Positions 1-6,863 of a stretch of 64,000 nucleotides of DNA are shown here, piece after piece; the stretch's first letter is position 1, and each line of letters opens with the position of its first letter. Both the position numbers and the translations under genes were made by a program. Under the pieces are notes generated by a model. It was not told where the DNA came from, ran no database searches, and saw nothing but the letters and a program-made list of their open reading frames with translations. This stretch comes from an uncultured Christensenella sp. (GTDB lineage Bacteria; Bacillota; Clostridia; Christensenellales; Borkfalkiaceae): NCBI GenBank assembly GCA_910579705.1, contig CAJTUI010000011.1, positions 1-64,000 on the forward strand. The letters are read 5' to 3'.

Positions 1-1
1 G

Positions 2-643
2 AGCGGTATGGAAACGGAGAATACGTCGGCGGCGTTCGAAGCGGCTTGTGAGTGTTCTTATTACGGTATAGAAACGGACGTACACGTTACGAAGGACGGT
101 AAATATATAATATTCCACGATGACGGTACAGGTAGATTATGCGAGCAAAATTTAATTATCGAAGAAACCGATTTTGAAATATTACGTTCTTTAAAGTTTA
201 AAGACGGCATATCCGAAATGCCGACGTTGTCAGAGTATTTACAAGTGGTTTCACGTTATAAAAAGGTTGCGGTAATCGAGCTGAAAAAATCTATGCGTGA
301 AAGTAACATTGAGGAAATTATAGAAATCTGCAAACAGGAGTATACGCTTGAAAAAATAATTTTTATTTCGTTTGATTTTGAAAATCTCGTCGCTGTACGC
401 AAGCTTTTACCTAAACAGAAAATACAATTTCTGACGGAAAAATTCGACGACGGGCTGATAAAATCGCTGAAAGAATACGGGTTTGATTTGGATATACGTT
501 ATGATTTGCTGACGGAAGAAAAAATAAAAGAGTTGCACGAAAACGATATTACAATAAACTGTTGGACCTGTGACGACAGTCAAAAAGCCGAAGAATTGAT
601 TGGTTTTGGGGTTGACTTTATTACAACCAATATACTTGATTAA
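2..643 (+). CDS. Glycerophosphodiester phosphodiesterase family protein, 5'-truncated by the window
   Basis: GDPD-family enzyme, which hydrolyses glycerophosphodiesters to glycerol 3-phosphate and an alcohol. The frame is open at the window edge (S-G-M-E-T-E-N-T), so the Met at base 8 is internal and the N-terminal His-Arg-Gly catalytic motif lies outside the window. Visible family motifs are ENT..AF at the edge, the metal-binding IETDVH, HDD about 18 residues later, VIELK in the middle, and INCWTCDD followed by GVDFITTN at the end of the TIM barrel. No signal peptide can be judged because the N-terminus is missing. It stops three bases before a galactokinase remnant. Family assignment is firm; the substrate is not known. 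Confidence 0.88.
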   Translation, partial: SGMETENTSAAFEAACECSYYGIETDVHVTKDGKYIIFHDDGTGRLCEQNLIIEETDFEILRSLKFKDGISEMPTLSEYLQVVSRYKKVAVIELKKSMRESNIEEIIEICKQEYTLEKIIFISFDFENLVAVRKLLPKQKIQFLTEKFDDGLIKSLKEYGFDLDIRYDLLTEEKIKELHENDITINCWTCDDSQKAEELIGFGVDFITTNILD

Positions 644-645
644 GA

Positions 646-723
646 ATGCAAAGATTATAAATACAATGTAACTGCGGCAGGCAGGATAAACGTAATAGGC
701 GACACATAGACTATTGCGTGGTA
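646..723 (+). pseudogene. Galactokinase N-terminal remnant
   Basis: With two small frame corrections the stretch reads M-K-D-Y-K-Y-N-V-T-A-A-G-R-I-N-V-I-G-(D)-H-I-D-Y-C-G-G. This is the start of a galactokinase and closely resembles the intact galK at 48618 (DYKITAAGRINIIGEHIDYC). One extra base follows the ATG, one base is missing near 702 (giving an in-frame TAG) and one near 718. Homology stops at TGGTA (719-723), which recurs at 4756-4760, the presumed far end of the inserted element. It differs from the intact galK at the third to fifth codons, so it is a different galK lineage rather than a recent copy. No galactokinase sequence was recognised after base 4760. Confidence 0.7.
719..723. 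repeat. Left 5-bp direct repeat TGGTA, candidate attachment core
   Basis: TGGTA marks the point where galactokinase homology ends. The same 5 bp lies at 4756-4760, just after the recombinase gene. Large serine recombinases exchange at a short core that ends up at both element ends. The repeat is short, so the assignment rests on its position at the homology break. Confidence 0.4.
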
Positions 724-726
724 TTG

Positions 727-781
727 TACCCTTCGGGGTAGGAGTTCTGCGGTGGACGAAGTCCGTCCCCAGAAGGCAGAA
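727..781 (+). other. Structured segment with UUCG hairpin and two alternative stems at the element's left end
   Basis: TACCC-TTCG-GGGTA (727-740) is a perfect 5-bp stem closed by a UUCG tetraloop. Next, TTCTGC (745-750) can pair either with CAGAA at 770-774 or with GCAGAA at 776-781, around an inner GGAC-GAA-GTCC hairpin (754-764). The segment lies at the left element end before the terminator-like hairpin at 811. It could be a small RNA, a leader, or recombinase-binding DNA repeats. No known RNA family was recognised. Confidence 0.35.
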
Positions 782-810
782 GGTTTTGGGTGTAAAGTCG
801 CCCGCGCCTT

Positions 811-838
811 AGCTTACGGATAGAGCGTAAGTTTTTTA
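811..838 (+). terminator. Terminator-like hairpin
   Basis: CTTACG (813-818) pairs with CGTAAG (826-831) around a 7-base loop and is followed directly by six T residues. It would end transcription coming from the galactokinase remnant or from the structured segment at 727-781. The interval from 839 to 1103 holds no gene I can support. Confidence 0.5.
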
Positions 839-1103
839 AGTGTACGCAAAAATCCGCAAGCCGTGATAGGCTTTTATAAGTATACAATTTTTTCGGAAAA
901 CGAGGTATCTTTTGAGCTAAAACTATGCAAACAATCTTATAGAATGGCTAACCACCATAGAGCAATTTGAAGTTGCTAAATACGGTTAGAAGTCGGTGAT
1001 ACGTTACAGTTTCAGCGGCTTTTTTCGCGTCTTTTTTACGGTATCTATCCGCTCTTTCTTGCGTGGACGAAGATATAAATACTAACAATACGGAGGTAAA
1101 TCT

Positions 1104-1259
1104 ATGACAATAAAAAGCATATTTCCACACAGTAAACCGTGTGGGCGTGCGCTTTGCGCACGGTTTTATAGCAAGCTAAAAAACTACACGCTTTTTGTTT
1201 TCGGCGCAAATTTGCCCTTGCAAGCAAGCAAATTTGTTTCTCAAATAAGACCGCCTTAA
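1104..1259 (+). CDS. Small hypothetical protein of the mobile element, 51 aa
   Basis: The ATG at 1104 is preceded by a clear GGAGG (1092-1096) at good spacing, and the frame runs 51 codons to TAA. The product begins MTIKSIFPHSKPCGRALC and is basic. It has no signal peptide, membrane segment or recognisable domain. It lies 12 bases before the next small ORF, which overlaps the relaxase gene, so it may be the first gene of the mob operon. Coding status rests mainly on the ribosome binding site; part of the reading could be leader sequence. Confidence 0.35.
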   Translation: MTIKSIFPHSKPCGRALCARFYSKLKNYTLFVFGANLPLQASKFVSQIRPP

Positions 1260-1270
1260 TCGGCAAGCAA

Positions 1271-1441
1271 ATGACAAGCAAAATCACAAGACACGGCAAA
1301 ATGAAGCTCTACCGCTCGGACGGACAAAACGGGATATTCGGAGTATATCCATATCTCACTAGGCTACAAGTAGCCAAGTTCGCCCTTGCAGGGGGCAATT
1401 TTGTCGGTAAAACATTATTCATTGGAGGAACAGAATTATAA
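1271..1441 (+). CDS. Small hypothetical protein overlapping the relaxase start, 56 aa
   Basis: The ORF runs from ATG 1271 to TAA 1439-1441 and ends LFIGGTEL. Its stop overlaps the relaxase start region as TTATAAGT. An ancestral TTATGAGT would have been a standard ATGA stop/start overlap, so this ORF fits translational coupling with the relaxase. It has no strong Shine-Dalgarno of its own, and its last codons contain the GGAGG that serves the relaxase. An internal ATG at 1301 is an alternative start. No domain is recognisable. Confidence 0.4.
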   Translation: MTSKITRHGKMKLYRSDGQNGIFGVYPYLTRLQVAKFALAGGNFVGKTLFIGGTEL

Positions 1442-2631
1442 GTTATCAGGTAGTCAGAATAGAACAATTCAATAAAGGCAGTTTAGGCAAAATAGGTGGC
1501 GAAACGGAACGCACGAGCAAACACCACCGCAACGAAGATATAGACAGTGAGCGCACACCGCTCAATCTCTATTTCAAAAGGTCGGAAGGCGGTCTTACCG
1601 CTCAATGGAAAAAGACGATGAACGAGCTGAATGCAACCTTCCGCGAGAAGAAAAAGTCAGTTGCTTTTGAAGGTATGATTATAACTTCGGATACGGAGTT
1701 TTTCGAGCGGCTCGGTTGGAAGAAAGGCGAAGAAACACCGTATGCGGTAATGGAGTTTTTCAATCGTTGCTACGAGTTTGCATTACAGTCAATCGGCTAT
1801 AAGGGAACGGACAAAAACATATTATCGGCTGTTATCCATTTGGACGAAAAAACGCCGCATTTACAGCTCTACTACATACCAATCGTTGACACCGCCAAGA
1901 AGAAAGTCTATGAGAAAGGCTCGGACGGAAAAGTATTGCGGAACGAAAAAGGTTCGCCTATTCAGAAGAAAGACGAACACGGCAAAAGCGTTTATGAGTA
2001 CGTTTCGTTGGAACAGCCGAAACTATGTAGCTCGGACTTTTGGGGCGAACGCGGCGGACAGTTATCTTACGGTAATTTGCAGGATAGCTTTCACGAGCAA
2101 AGAGGCGTTCACTACGGTTTGGATCGCGGCGAAGTCGGCTCGAACAAAAAGCATACCACAAAGTACAAATGGCAGAAAGCACAACAGGAAGCCGAGCTTG
2201 CCGCTCTTAATGATGAGAAAGTCCACGCGGAAAGCATAATACAAGAAGCGGAAACCGCCGTAGAAACAAGAGATAAAGCGTTGGAAGAATTAAAGCCGTT
2301 ACAGGGATATTTAGACGCTTTTCACGAAGCGATGAGCGGTAATCTTCCTTTATCGCCTACGAAGTTACGGAAGATGATTGTCGGACTTACTACCGAGTAC
2401 AGGCGGCTCGAAGAAGAAAAGAAAATCACAGACAAAGATCGTGAAAACCTTTTTAGCGAGTTGCAGAAAGCCGAGCGTCGCATACCCGAATTAGAGAAGT
2501 ACAAAGAGTTTGTCGCTTTTGTAAACGAGTACGCGCCCGACAAGTTAGACGAAGCAAAGCGCACGGCAACCGAGCGCAAGAACGCACCGAAACCGCCGTT
2601 CAAATCTAAATCAAACGGTTGGCATAAGTAA
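1438..2631 (+). CDS. MobV/Pre-family relaxase with a non-ATG (ATA) start
   Basis: Plasmid-mobilisation relaxase, which nicks oriT and leads the strand during conjugation. The first in-frame ATG (1618) would remove about 60 residues of clear family sequence: the frame upstream reads SYQVVRIEQF, then SKHHRNEDID and ERTPLNLY, the MobV N-terminal motif I region. The hallmark motif HLDEKTPHLQ follows at about residues 133-142 of the long form. GGAGG at 1424-1428 is placed for a start at 1438, where the codon is ATA instead of ATG. The C-terminal third is a predicted coiled coil rich in Glu and Lys. Full length from 1438 is 397 aa. Either ATA is used weakly or the start has been lost and the protein is not made at full length. 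Confidence 0.75.
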   Translation: MSYQVVRIEQFNKGSLGKIGGETERTSKHHRNEDIDSERTPLNLYFKRSEGGLTAQWKKTMNELNATFREKKKSVAFEGMIITSDTEFFERLGWKKGEETPYAVMEFFNRCYEFALQSIGYKGTDKNILSAVIHLDEKTPHLQLYYIPIVDTAKKKVYEKGSDGKVLRNEKGSPIQKKDEHGKSVYEYVSLEQPKLCSSDFWGERGGQLSYGNLQDSFHEQRGVHYGLDRGEVGSNKKHTTKYKWQKAQQEAELAALNDEKVHAESIIQEAETAVETRDKALEELKPLQGYLDAFHEAMSGNLPLSPTKLRKMIVGLTTEYRRLEEEKKITDKDRENLFSELQKAERRIPELEKYKEFVAFVNEYAPDKLDEAKRTATERKNAPKPPFKSKSNGWHK

Positions 2632-2658
2632 CAACAACTAAATAAGAAAACGAAATGA

Positions 2659-2725
2659 CCGTGAAGAATACGTCCATAGGAATATGAGAACGAAACAGGA
2701 CTTAAAGAGTAATCACGGCTTTTTT
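2659..2725 (+). terminator. Possible terminator after the relaxase gene
   Basis: CCGTGA (2659-2664) pairs with TCACGG (2713-2718), which is followed by C and six T residues. GTCC and GGAC inside the large loop can form an inner stem. The loop is long, so this is a weak call. The rest of 2632-2847 shows no supportable gene. Confidence 0.3.
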
Positions 2726-2859
2726 ATACGGAAATTACCGTCATAGAACGGATAGCGCAAACAGAAATAAAGTTGCGTTCAGATACGCGCATAGAGTCGC
2801 GAAAGGAAATCGAATATGAAAACTGAATATAATTAATTAAATTTTTCGGAGGAAATGAT

Positions 2860-3063
2860 ACGAACAAAACAACAAAACACTCAATCAAAAATATCGGTAA
2901 AAGAAAATTTGCCGTAACAAGTTATTATAATGGGGAAAAGAATATTGATGAAATAATAACAAGAATAGCCGTTTCAAAAGCCTATGAGGATATTGAAAAC
3001 GGATTAATATATAAAAATATATTTAATTCTGTCTTTGACCTTGCAAAAAGGGAGGTAATATGA
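2860..3063 (+). CDS. Small accessory protein of the recombinase operon with an ACG start
   Basis: The frame ends in TGA 3061-3063, overlapping the recombinase ATG at 3060 as ATGA, so the two genes are coupled. GGAGG at 2848-2852 sits 7 bases before ACG 2860. Read as Met, the product begins MNKTTKHSIKNIGKRKFAVT and has 67 aa. Small proteins of this plan (a basic N-terminus, then a K/R-x-F-x-V-T-S strand, then a helical tail) often precede large serine recombinases in Clostridia elements, but I do not assign a family. No ATG exists in this frame: TGA and TAA stops lie upstream at 2824 and 2830. ACG is either a weak start or a mutated ATG. Confidence 0.55.
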   Translation, partial: TNKTTKHSIKNIGKRKFAVTSYYNGEKNIDEIITRIAVSKAYEDIENGLIYKNIFNSVFDLAKREVI

Positions 3064-4736
3064 TAGAATACAATCAACAGAATACGGGTTGCTTTGATTT
3101 GGGAGGTAAAAGATTGAAATCAAAGCATAACAATTACATAGTAGGAATTTACGTCAGATTAAGCCGTGATGACGAGCGAGCAGGCGAATCATTGTCTATC
3201 GAAAACCAAAAGATGCTATTGACAAAGTACATAGCGGATAAAGGGTGGAAGCTTCACGACGTTTACGTAGATGACGGAATATCCGGAACAACGTTTGACC
3301 GCGACGGGGTCCAAAGGCTGTTAAATGATGCCAAAAGCGGAGTTATTAATACAATAGTTGTAAAAGATTTATCTCGTTTCGGCAGAAATTATATTCAAGT
3401 CGGACAATACATAGACTATATATTTCCTTCTTTCGGAATTCGGTTTATTGCAGTCAGCGATAATATCGATACAGCGGGAGCAAATTCAACCGCAATGGAT
3501 ATGATGCCTATTACTAACGTTTTCAATGAATGGTACGCGGCAAACACAAGCAGGAAAGTTCGTGCGATATTTACGGCAAATGCAAAAATGGGCAAAAGTA
3601 ATATGTCGCACGCGCCTTACGGATATTTATTCGGTAACGATAGTAAAAGAACATACGTCGTAAACGAAGAAGTGAGCGGCATCGTTAAGCGAATATTCGA
3701 GTTAAGAGCAAAGGGAATTTCTCCCGGACAGATTGCGGAAATATTTAATGCAGAGAAAATTCTTACTCCGCGCGATTACCTGGTTAAACAGACGGGGAAG
3801 TATTTGTCGGCTCAAAGTAATCATCTTTGGACACAACTTTGCGTGCGTAAGATTTTGCAAAATCCTGCTTATATCGGTAATCTCGCATTGCAACGCAGAA
3901 CCACGATTTCGTATAAAAATCATAAAGCGGTTTTGCGCCCCGAAGAAGACTGGCTAGTTACTGAAAATGCACATCCTGCAATTATTTCAAAGGAACTTTG
4001 GGATAGGGTAAAGGAAGTTGAAAAGTCTGTAAGTCAAGGTAAAAAGACGAGAACAGGTTTGGTTCATCCGCTTTCGGGTTTTATGTATTGTGCGGATTGC
4101 GGTTCGAAAATGAAACTGGAATACTATTCTTTAAAGAAGAACGGTAAGAAAAGCGGTATTGTCTATACCTTCAATTGCGGCGGACATAAGCGTTACGGGA
4201 AATCGTTTTGTTTCAGCCACTATATAAAAGCCGCCGACATTGAAAAGCTGATTTGCGACGATGTAAAGAAAAGAGCGAAATTTATCATTGCAAATGAAGC
4301 GGAAGTAAAAGAAAATTTCATTTCAAGGCAAACTCAATTTATACAGCGAGAGCAATTCGAAAAACGGACAGACCTTGCCATTAATAAGGAAAGACGCAAA
4401 AAACTTGACTCTTTGATAGAGTCGGCTTTCGAAGAAAAGCTCGAAGGAAAGATTCCTGCTGATTTGTGCGTAAAGTTAATTGAAAAGTATTCAGCCGAAA
4501 GGCAGGAGTTGGATATTAAAATCAATGAACTTGAACAAGTTTTATCTTCCGTTCAACAGGCGAACATTGATGCCGATGAGTTTATAGGAAGAATTAAGAA
4601 GCATTTGCGCGACGTTTCGGTTACGAGAGAACTTTGCTTGGAACTTATCGATAAGATAATAATCGGCGCGCCGAAAGAAAACGGACAACCGCAAAATATT
4701 GAAATTTACTATAAAATAAATTTGGATGCGGCATAA
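3060..4736 (+). CDS. Large serine recombinase (element integrase/excisionase), 558 aa
   Basis: Site-specific DNA recombinase of the TndX/TnpX-like large serine family, expected to integrate and excise the element through a Ser-DNA intermediate. The resolvase domain starts at about residue 27 (YIVGIYVRLSRDDE, nucleophile about Ser35). It continues with SIENQK, DDGISGTTFDRDG and VVKDLSRFGRNY, whose Arg residues complete the active site. A recombinase domain (GYLFG, then NPAYIGNL) follows, then a Cys4 zinc ribbon (MYCADCGSKM, later FNCGG and FCFSHY) and a C-terminal coiled coil. The start has GGGAGG at 3050-3055 and overlaps the upstream gene. The length is normal and no frameshift is visible, so the protein looks functional. 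Confidence 0.92.
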   Translation: MIEYNQQNTGCFDLGGKRLKSKHNNYIVGIYVRLSRDDERAGESLSIENQKMLLTKYIADKGWKLHDVYVDDGISGTTFDRDGVQRLLNDAKSGVINTIVVKDLSRFGRNYIQVGQYIDYIFPSFGIRFIAVSDNIDTAGANSTAMDMMPITNVFNEWYAANTSRKVRAIFTANAKMGKSNMSHAPYGYLFGNDSKRTYVVNEEVSGIVKRIFELRAKGISPGQIAEIFNAEKILTPRDYLVKQTGKYLSAQSNHLWTQLCVRKILQNPAYIGNLALQRRTTISYKNHKAVLRPEEDWLVTENAHPAIISKELWDRVKEVEKSVSQGKKTRTGLVHPLSGFMYCADCGSKMKLEYYSLKKNGKKSGIVYTFNCGGHKRYGKSFCFSHYIKAADIEKLICDDVKKRAKFIIANEAEVKENFISRQTQFIQREQFEKRTDLAINKERRKKLDSLIESAFEEKLEGKIPADLCVKLIEKYSAERQELDIKINELEQVLSSVQQANIDADEFIGRIKKHLRDVSVTRELCLELIDKIIIGAPKENGQPQNIEIYYKINLDAA

Positions 4737-4755
4737 TATACATAGTTATATATTA

Positions 4756-4760
4756 TGGTA
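4756..4760. repeat. Right 5-bp direct repeat TGGTA, candidate attachment core
   Basis: Copy of the TGGTA at 719-723, located 20 bases after the recombinase stop codon. It continues as TGGTAAAG, which would fit the Gly-Lys codons expected next in galactokinase (CGGK), but the similarity ends there. Confidence 0.4.
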
Positions 4761-4762
4761 AA

Positions 4763-4797
4763 GGCGGAAGGTAGTCAGTCCATTTTAATCTTCCGCC
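4763..4797. repeat. 8-bp inverted repeat beside the element's right end
   Basis: GGCGGAAG (4763-4770) and CTTCCGCC (4790-4797) form a perfect inverted repeat with a 19-base centre. No T-run follows on the + strand, so it may be a recombinase or host-site feature rather than a terminator. Confidence 0.35.
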
Positions 4798-4828
4798 ACC
4801 GCAAGGGAAAGCCTGTCAAATAAATGAA

Positions 4829-4860
4829 AAAAGCGGAACGCCGCGCGGCGTTCCGCTTTT
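4829..4860. terminator. Bidirectional terminator between recombinase and tkt
   Basis: A perfect 32-base palindrome with 16-bp arms, A-run on one side and T-run on the other (AAAAGCGGAACGCCGC and its complement). It ends transcription of the convergent tkt operon on the minus strand and of anything leaving the element on the plus strand. Confidence 0.85.
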
Positions 4861-4869
4861 TGATTGCTT

Positions 4870-6852
4870 TTAAAGCGCTTTTACGCGCATAATCGAAAGT
4901 TTGGCTCTTTCCGCAACTTCTTCTTTTGTAAAGCCGAAGTGGGGATATAACTTTTCCGCAGGGCCCGAAGTTCCGAACGAATACATTGCGACGACTTCGC
5001 CGAGGTCGCGGGAGTATTTATACCAGCTCATAGGCGAGGCGGCCTCAACGCAAACTCTCGCGCGGACGAGGGTGGGCAGTACGTGCTCTTTATAAGCGTC
5101 CGTCTGCTTTTCGAACACTTCGAGGCTGGGCATAGACACCACGCGCGCCTTAATGCCGTCCTGAGCAAGCAACTGTTGCGCGTTCATACAGATTTCCACT
5201 TCAGAGCCGGAGCCGATAAGAAGAACGTCGGGCGTGCCCGCGCAGTCGGAGAGGATATAACCGCCCGTCATTGCGGTGAGGCCCGTTCCCTGATACTGGG
5301 GCAGGTTCTGCCTCGAAAGTACGATAACGGTGGGGGAGTTGCTGGTAAGCGCGGAAATGTACGCGGCCGCCGTTTCCCTTCCGTCGCAGGGGCGGAACAC
5401 CTTCACGTTTGGTATCGACCTGAGCGAAACAAGCTGCTCGACGGGCTGATGTGTGGGCCCGTCCTCGCCGACGCCGATCGAGTCGTGAGTCATAACGTAT
5501 ATGACGGGTATGTCCATAATCGCGCTCATTCTTATTGCGCCCTTCATATAATCGGAGAACGAGAAGAACGTGGAGCAACAAATTCTCAGTCCGCCGTGCA
5601 ACTGTATGCCGTTGCAGATAGCGGCCATTGCGTGCTCTCTTATGCCGAAGTGGATATTGCAACCCTCGCGGTTGTCGGGCGAAAAATAGCCCTTGCCTTT
5701 GAGTTCGGTTTTGGTGGAGGGGGAGAGGTCCGCTGAACCAGACATCAGGTTCGGCAGTGCGCTTGTAAGCCTGTTTAAAATCTTGCCGCCCGAAACGCGC
5801 GTGCCCTCGGCGTTGCTGAAATTGAAAAGCTCCGGCATTTCGCCGAAGTCGGGGTCTGCGCCCGACATAAATTTTTTATATCTTTCGGCAAGGTCGGGAT
5901 AGTCGCGCTCGTATTTTGCAAAAAGTTTAAGCCATTCCTGCTCCTTTTCAAGCTTCTGCTCCGCAAGTTTAAGGCAGTGCTCCCGTACGTCTTCGGGCGT
6001 ACAGAACGGCTCTTCCGTCCAGTTATAAAACTCCTTGGTCTTTTGGAGATTGGCCTCGCCAAGCGGCGCGCCGTGCACGTCGGGAGAATCGGCGAGCGGA
6101 GTGCCGTAGCCGATAACCGAACGGCAGATTATAATCGTAGGCCTCGTCAAATCGCTCTTGGCGCGGGTAAGCGCGGCTTTTAGCACGTGCAGGTTGTTTG
6201 CGTCGTTCACGCGGATAACCTGCCAGCCCTGCGCCGCAAAGCGGGTGGCGGGGTCTTCGGAGAAGGTGCAGTTTATATTGCCCTCGATGGTGATGTCGTT
6301 TTTATCGTAAAGGAGTATCAGCTTGCCCAGCTTTTGCGTTCCCGCAAACGAGCACGCCTCGTAGCTTATGCCTTCCTGCAAACAGCCGTCGCCGCATAGA
6401 ACGTAGGTGTAGTGGTCTACCACGGGATAGTCGGGGCGGTTGAACATAGCCGCGAGATGCGCCTCCGCAACGGCGAAACCGACCGCGTTTGCAACGCCCT
6501 GTCCGAGCGGGCCGGTGGAAGTTTCTATTCCCTGCGTAACGCCGTATTCGGGGTGGCCGGGGGTTTTCGAGCCTAACTGCCTGAAATTCATTAAGTCTTC
6601 TTTGGTTACGTCGAACCCGAACAGGTGCAGTAGCGAGTATAACAGCATAGAGCCGTGGCCTGCCGAAAGCACGAACCTGTCGCGGTTGTCCCACTTGGGG
6701 TTCTTGTAGCTGAAATTAAGAAAATCGGCAAACAGCTCGTATCCTATCGGAGCGGCGCCTATGCAAATTCCGGGGTGACCCGAATTCGCCCTCTGAATTG
6801 CTTCGGCCGATAAAATTCTTATCGTATCGACGCTCTTGTTGGCAACAGACAT
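4870..6852 (-). CDS. tkt: Transketolase, 660 aa
   Basis: Thiamine-diphosphate enzyme of the non-oxidative pentose phosphate pathway, moving two-carbon units between sugar phosphates in the cytoplasm. It is full length. The N-terminal domain has SGHPGICIGAAPIGY, LSAGHGSMLLYSLLH and GPLGQGVANAVG, followed by the ThDP-binding GDGCLQEGISYEA...DKNDITI motif. The pyrimidine domain carries FGIREHAMAAICNG and the phosphate-binding HDSIGVGEDGPTHQPVEQ. A C-terminal domain follows. The start has an AAAGGAG-type site. It lies 11 bases behind the phosphohexomutase gene on the same strand, so the two are probably one transcript. The shared role would be sugar phosphate supply. Confidence 0.97.
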   Translation of the reverse strand: MSVANKSVDTIRILSAEAIQRANSGHPGICIGAAPIGYELFADFLNFSYKNPKWDNRDRFVLSAGHGSMLLYSLLHLFGFDVTKEDLMNFRQLGSKTPGHPEYGVTQGIETSTGPLGQGVANAVGFAVAEAHLAAMFNRPDYPVVDHYTYVLCGDGCLQEGISYEACSFAGTQKLGKLILLYDKNDITIEGNINCTFSEDPATRFAAQGWQVIRVNDANNLHVLKAALTRAKSDLTRPTIIICRSVIGYGTPLADSPDVHGAPLGEANLQKTKEFYNWTEEPFCTPEDVREHCLKLAEQKLEKEQEWLKLFAKYERDYPDLAERYKKFMSGADPDFGEMPELFNFSNAEGTRVSGGKILNRLTSALPNLMSGSADLSPSTKTELKGKGYFSPDNREGCNIHFGIREHAMAAICNGIQLHGGLRICCSTFFSFSDYMKGAIRMSAIMDIPVIYVMTHDSIGVGEDGPTHQPVEQLVSLRSIPNVKVFRPCDGRETAAAYISALTSNSPTVIVLSRQNLPQYQGTGLTAMTGGYILSDCAGTPDVLLIGSGSEVEICMNAQQLLAQDGIKARVVSMPSLEVFEKQTDAYKEHVLPTLVRARVCVEAASPMSWYKYSRDLGEVVAMYSFGTSGPAEKLYPHFGFTKEEVAERAKLSIMRVKAL

Positions 6853-6863
6853 ATTTATCTCCT

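Larger units (their letters stand above)
724..4760. mobile_element. Small integrative mobilisable element (MobV relaxase plus large serine recombinase)
   Basis: The block of about 4 kb carries a MobV-type relaxase, a small accessory ORF and a large serine recombinase, the minimal gene set of an integrative mobilisable element that is moved by a helper conjugative system. Its codon use and AT-rich spacers differ from the GC-richer neighbouring genes, and it interrupts a galactokinase remnant. The proposed ends are TGGTA at 719-723 and 4756-4760. It has no recognisable resistance, replication or type IV secretion genes. Two genes carry damaged-looking start codons (ATA at 1438, ACG at 2860), so it may be decaying. 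Element class is well supported; the exact ends are inference. Confidence 0.65.

Noticed and set aside
948..1299. Two overlapping minus-strand ORFs of 60 and 65 codons
   Set aside because: They oppose the better-supported + strand small ORF, have no ribosome site and no recognisable protein sequence.
4737..4828. Galactokinase continuation right of the element
   Set aside because: Only GGTAAAG fits; the following sequence does not encode the expected V-F-P-A-A-L-S region.
5083..5736. 217-codon + strand ORF inside tkt
   Set aside because: It is antisense to conserved transketolase sequence and has no family features; GC-rich genes here often leave long antisense frames.
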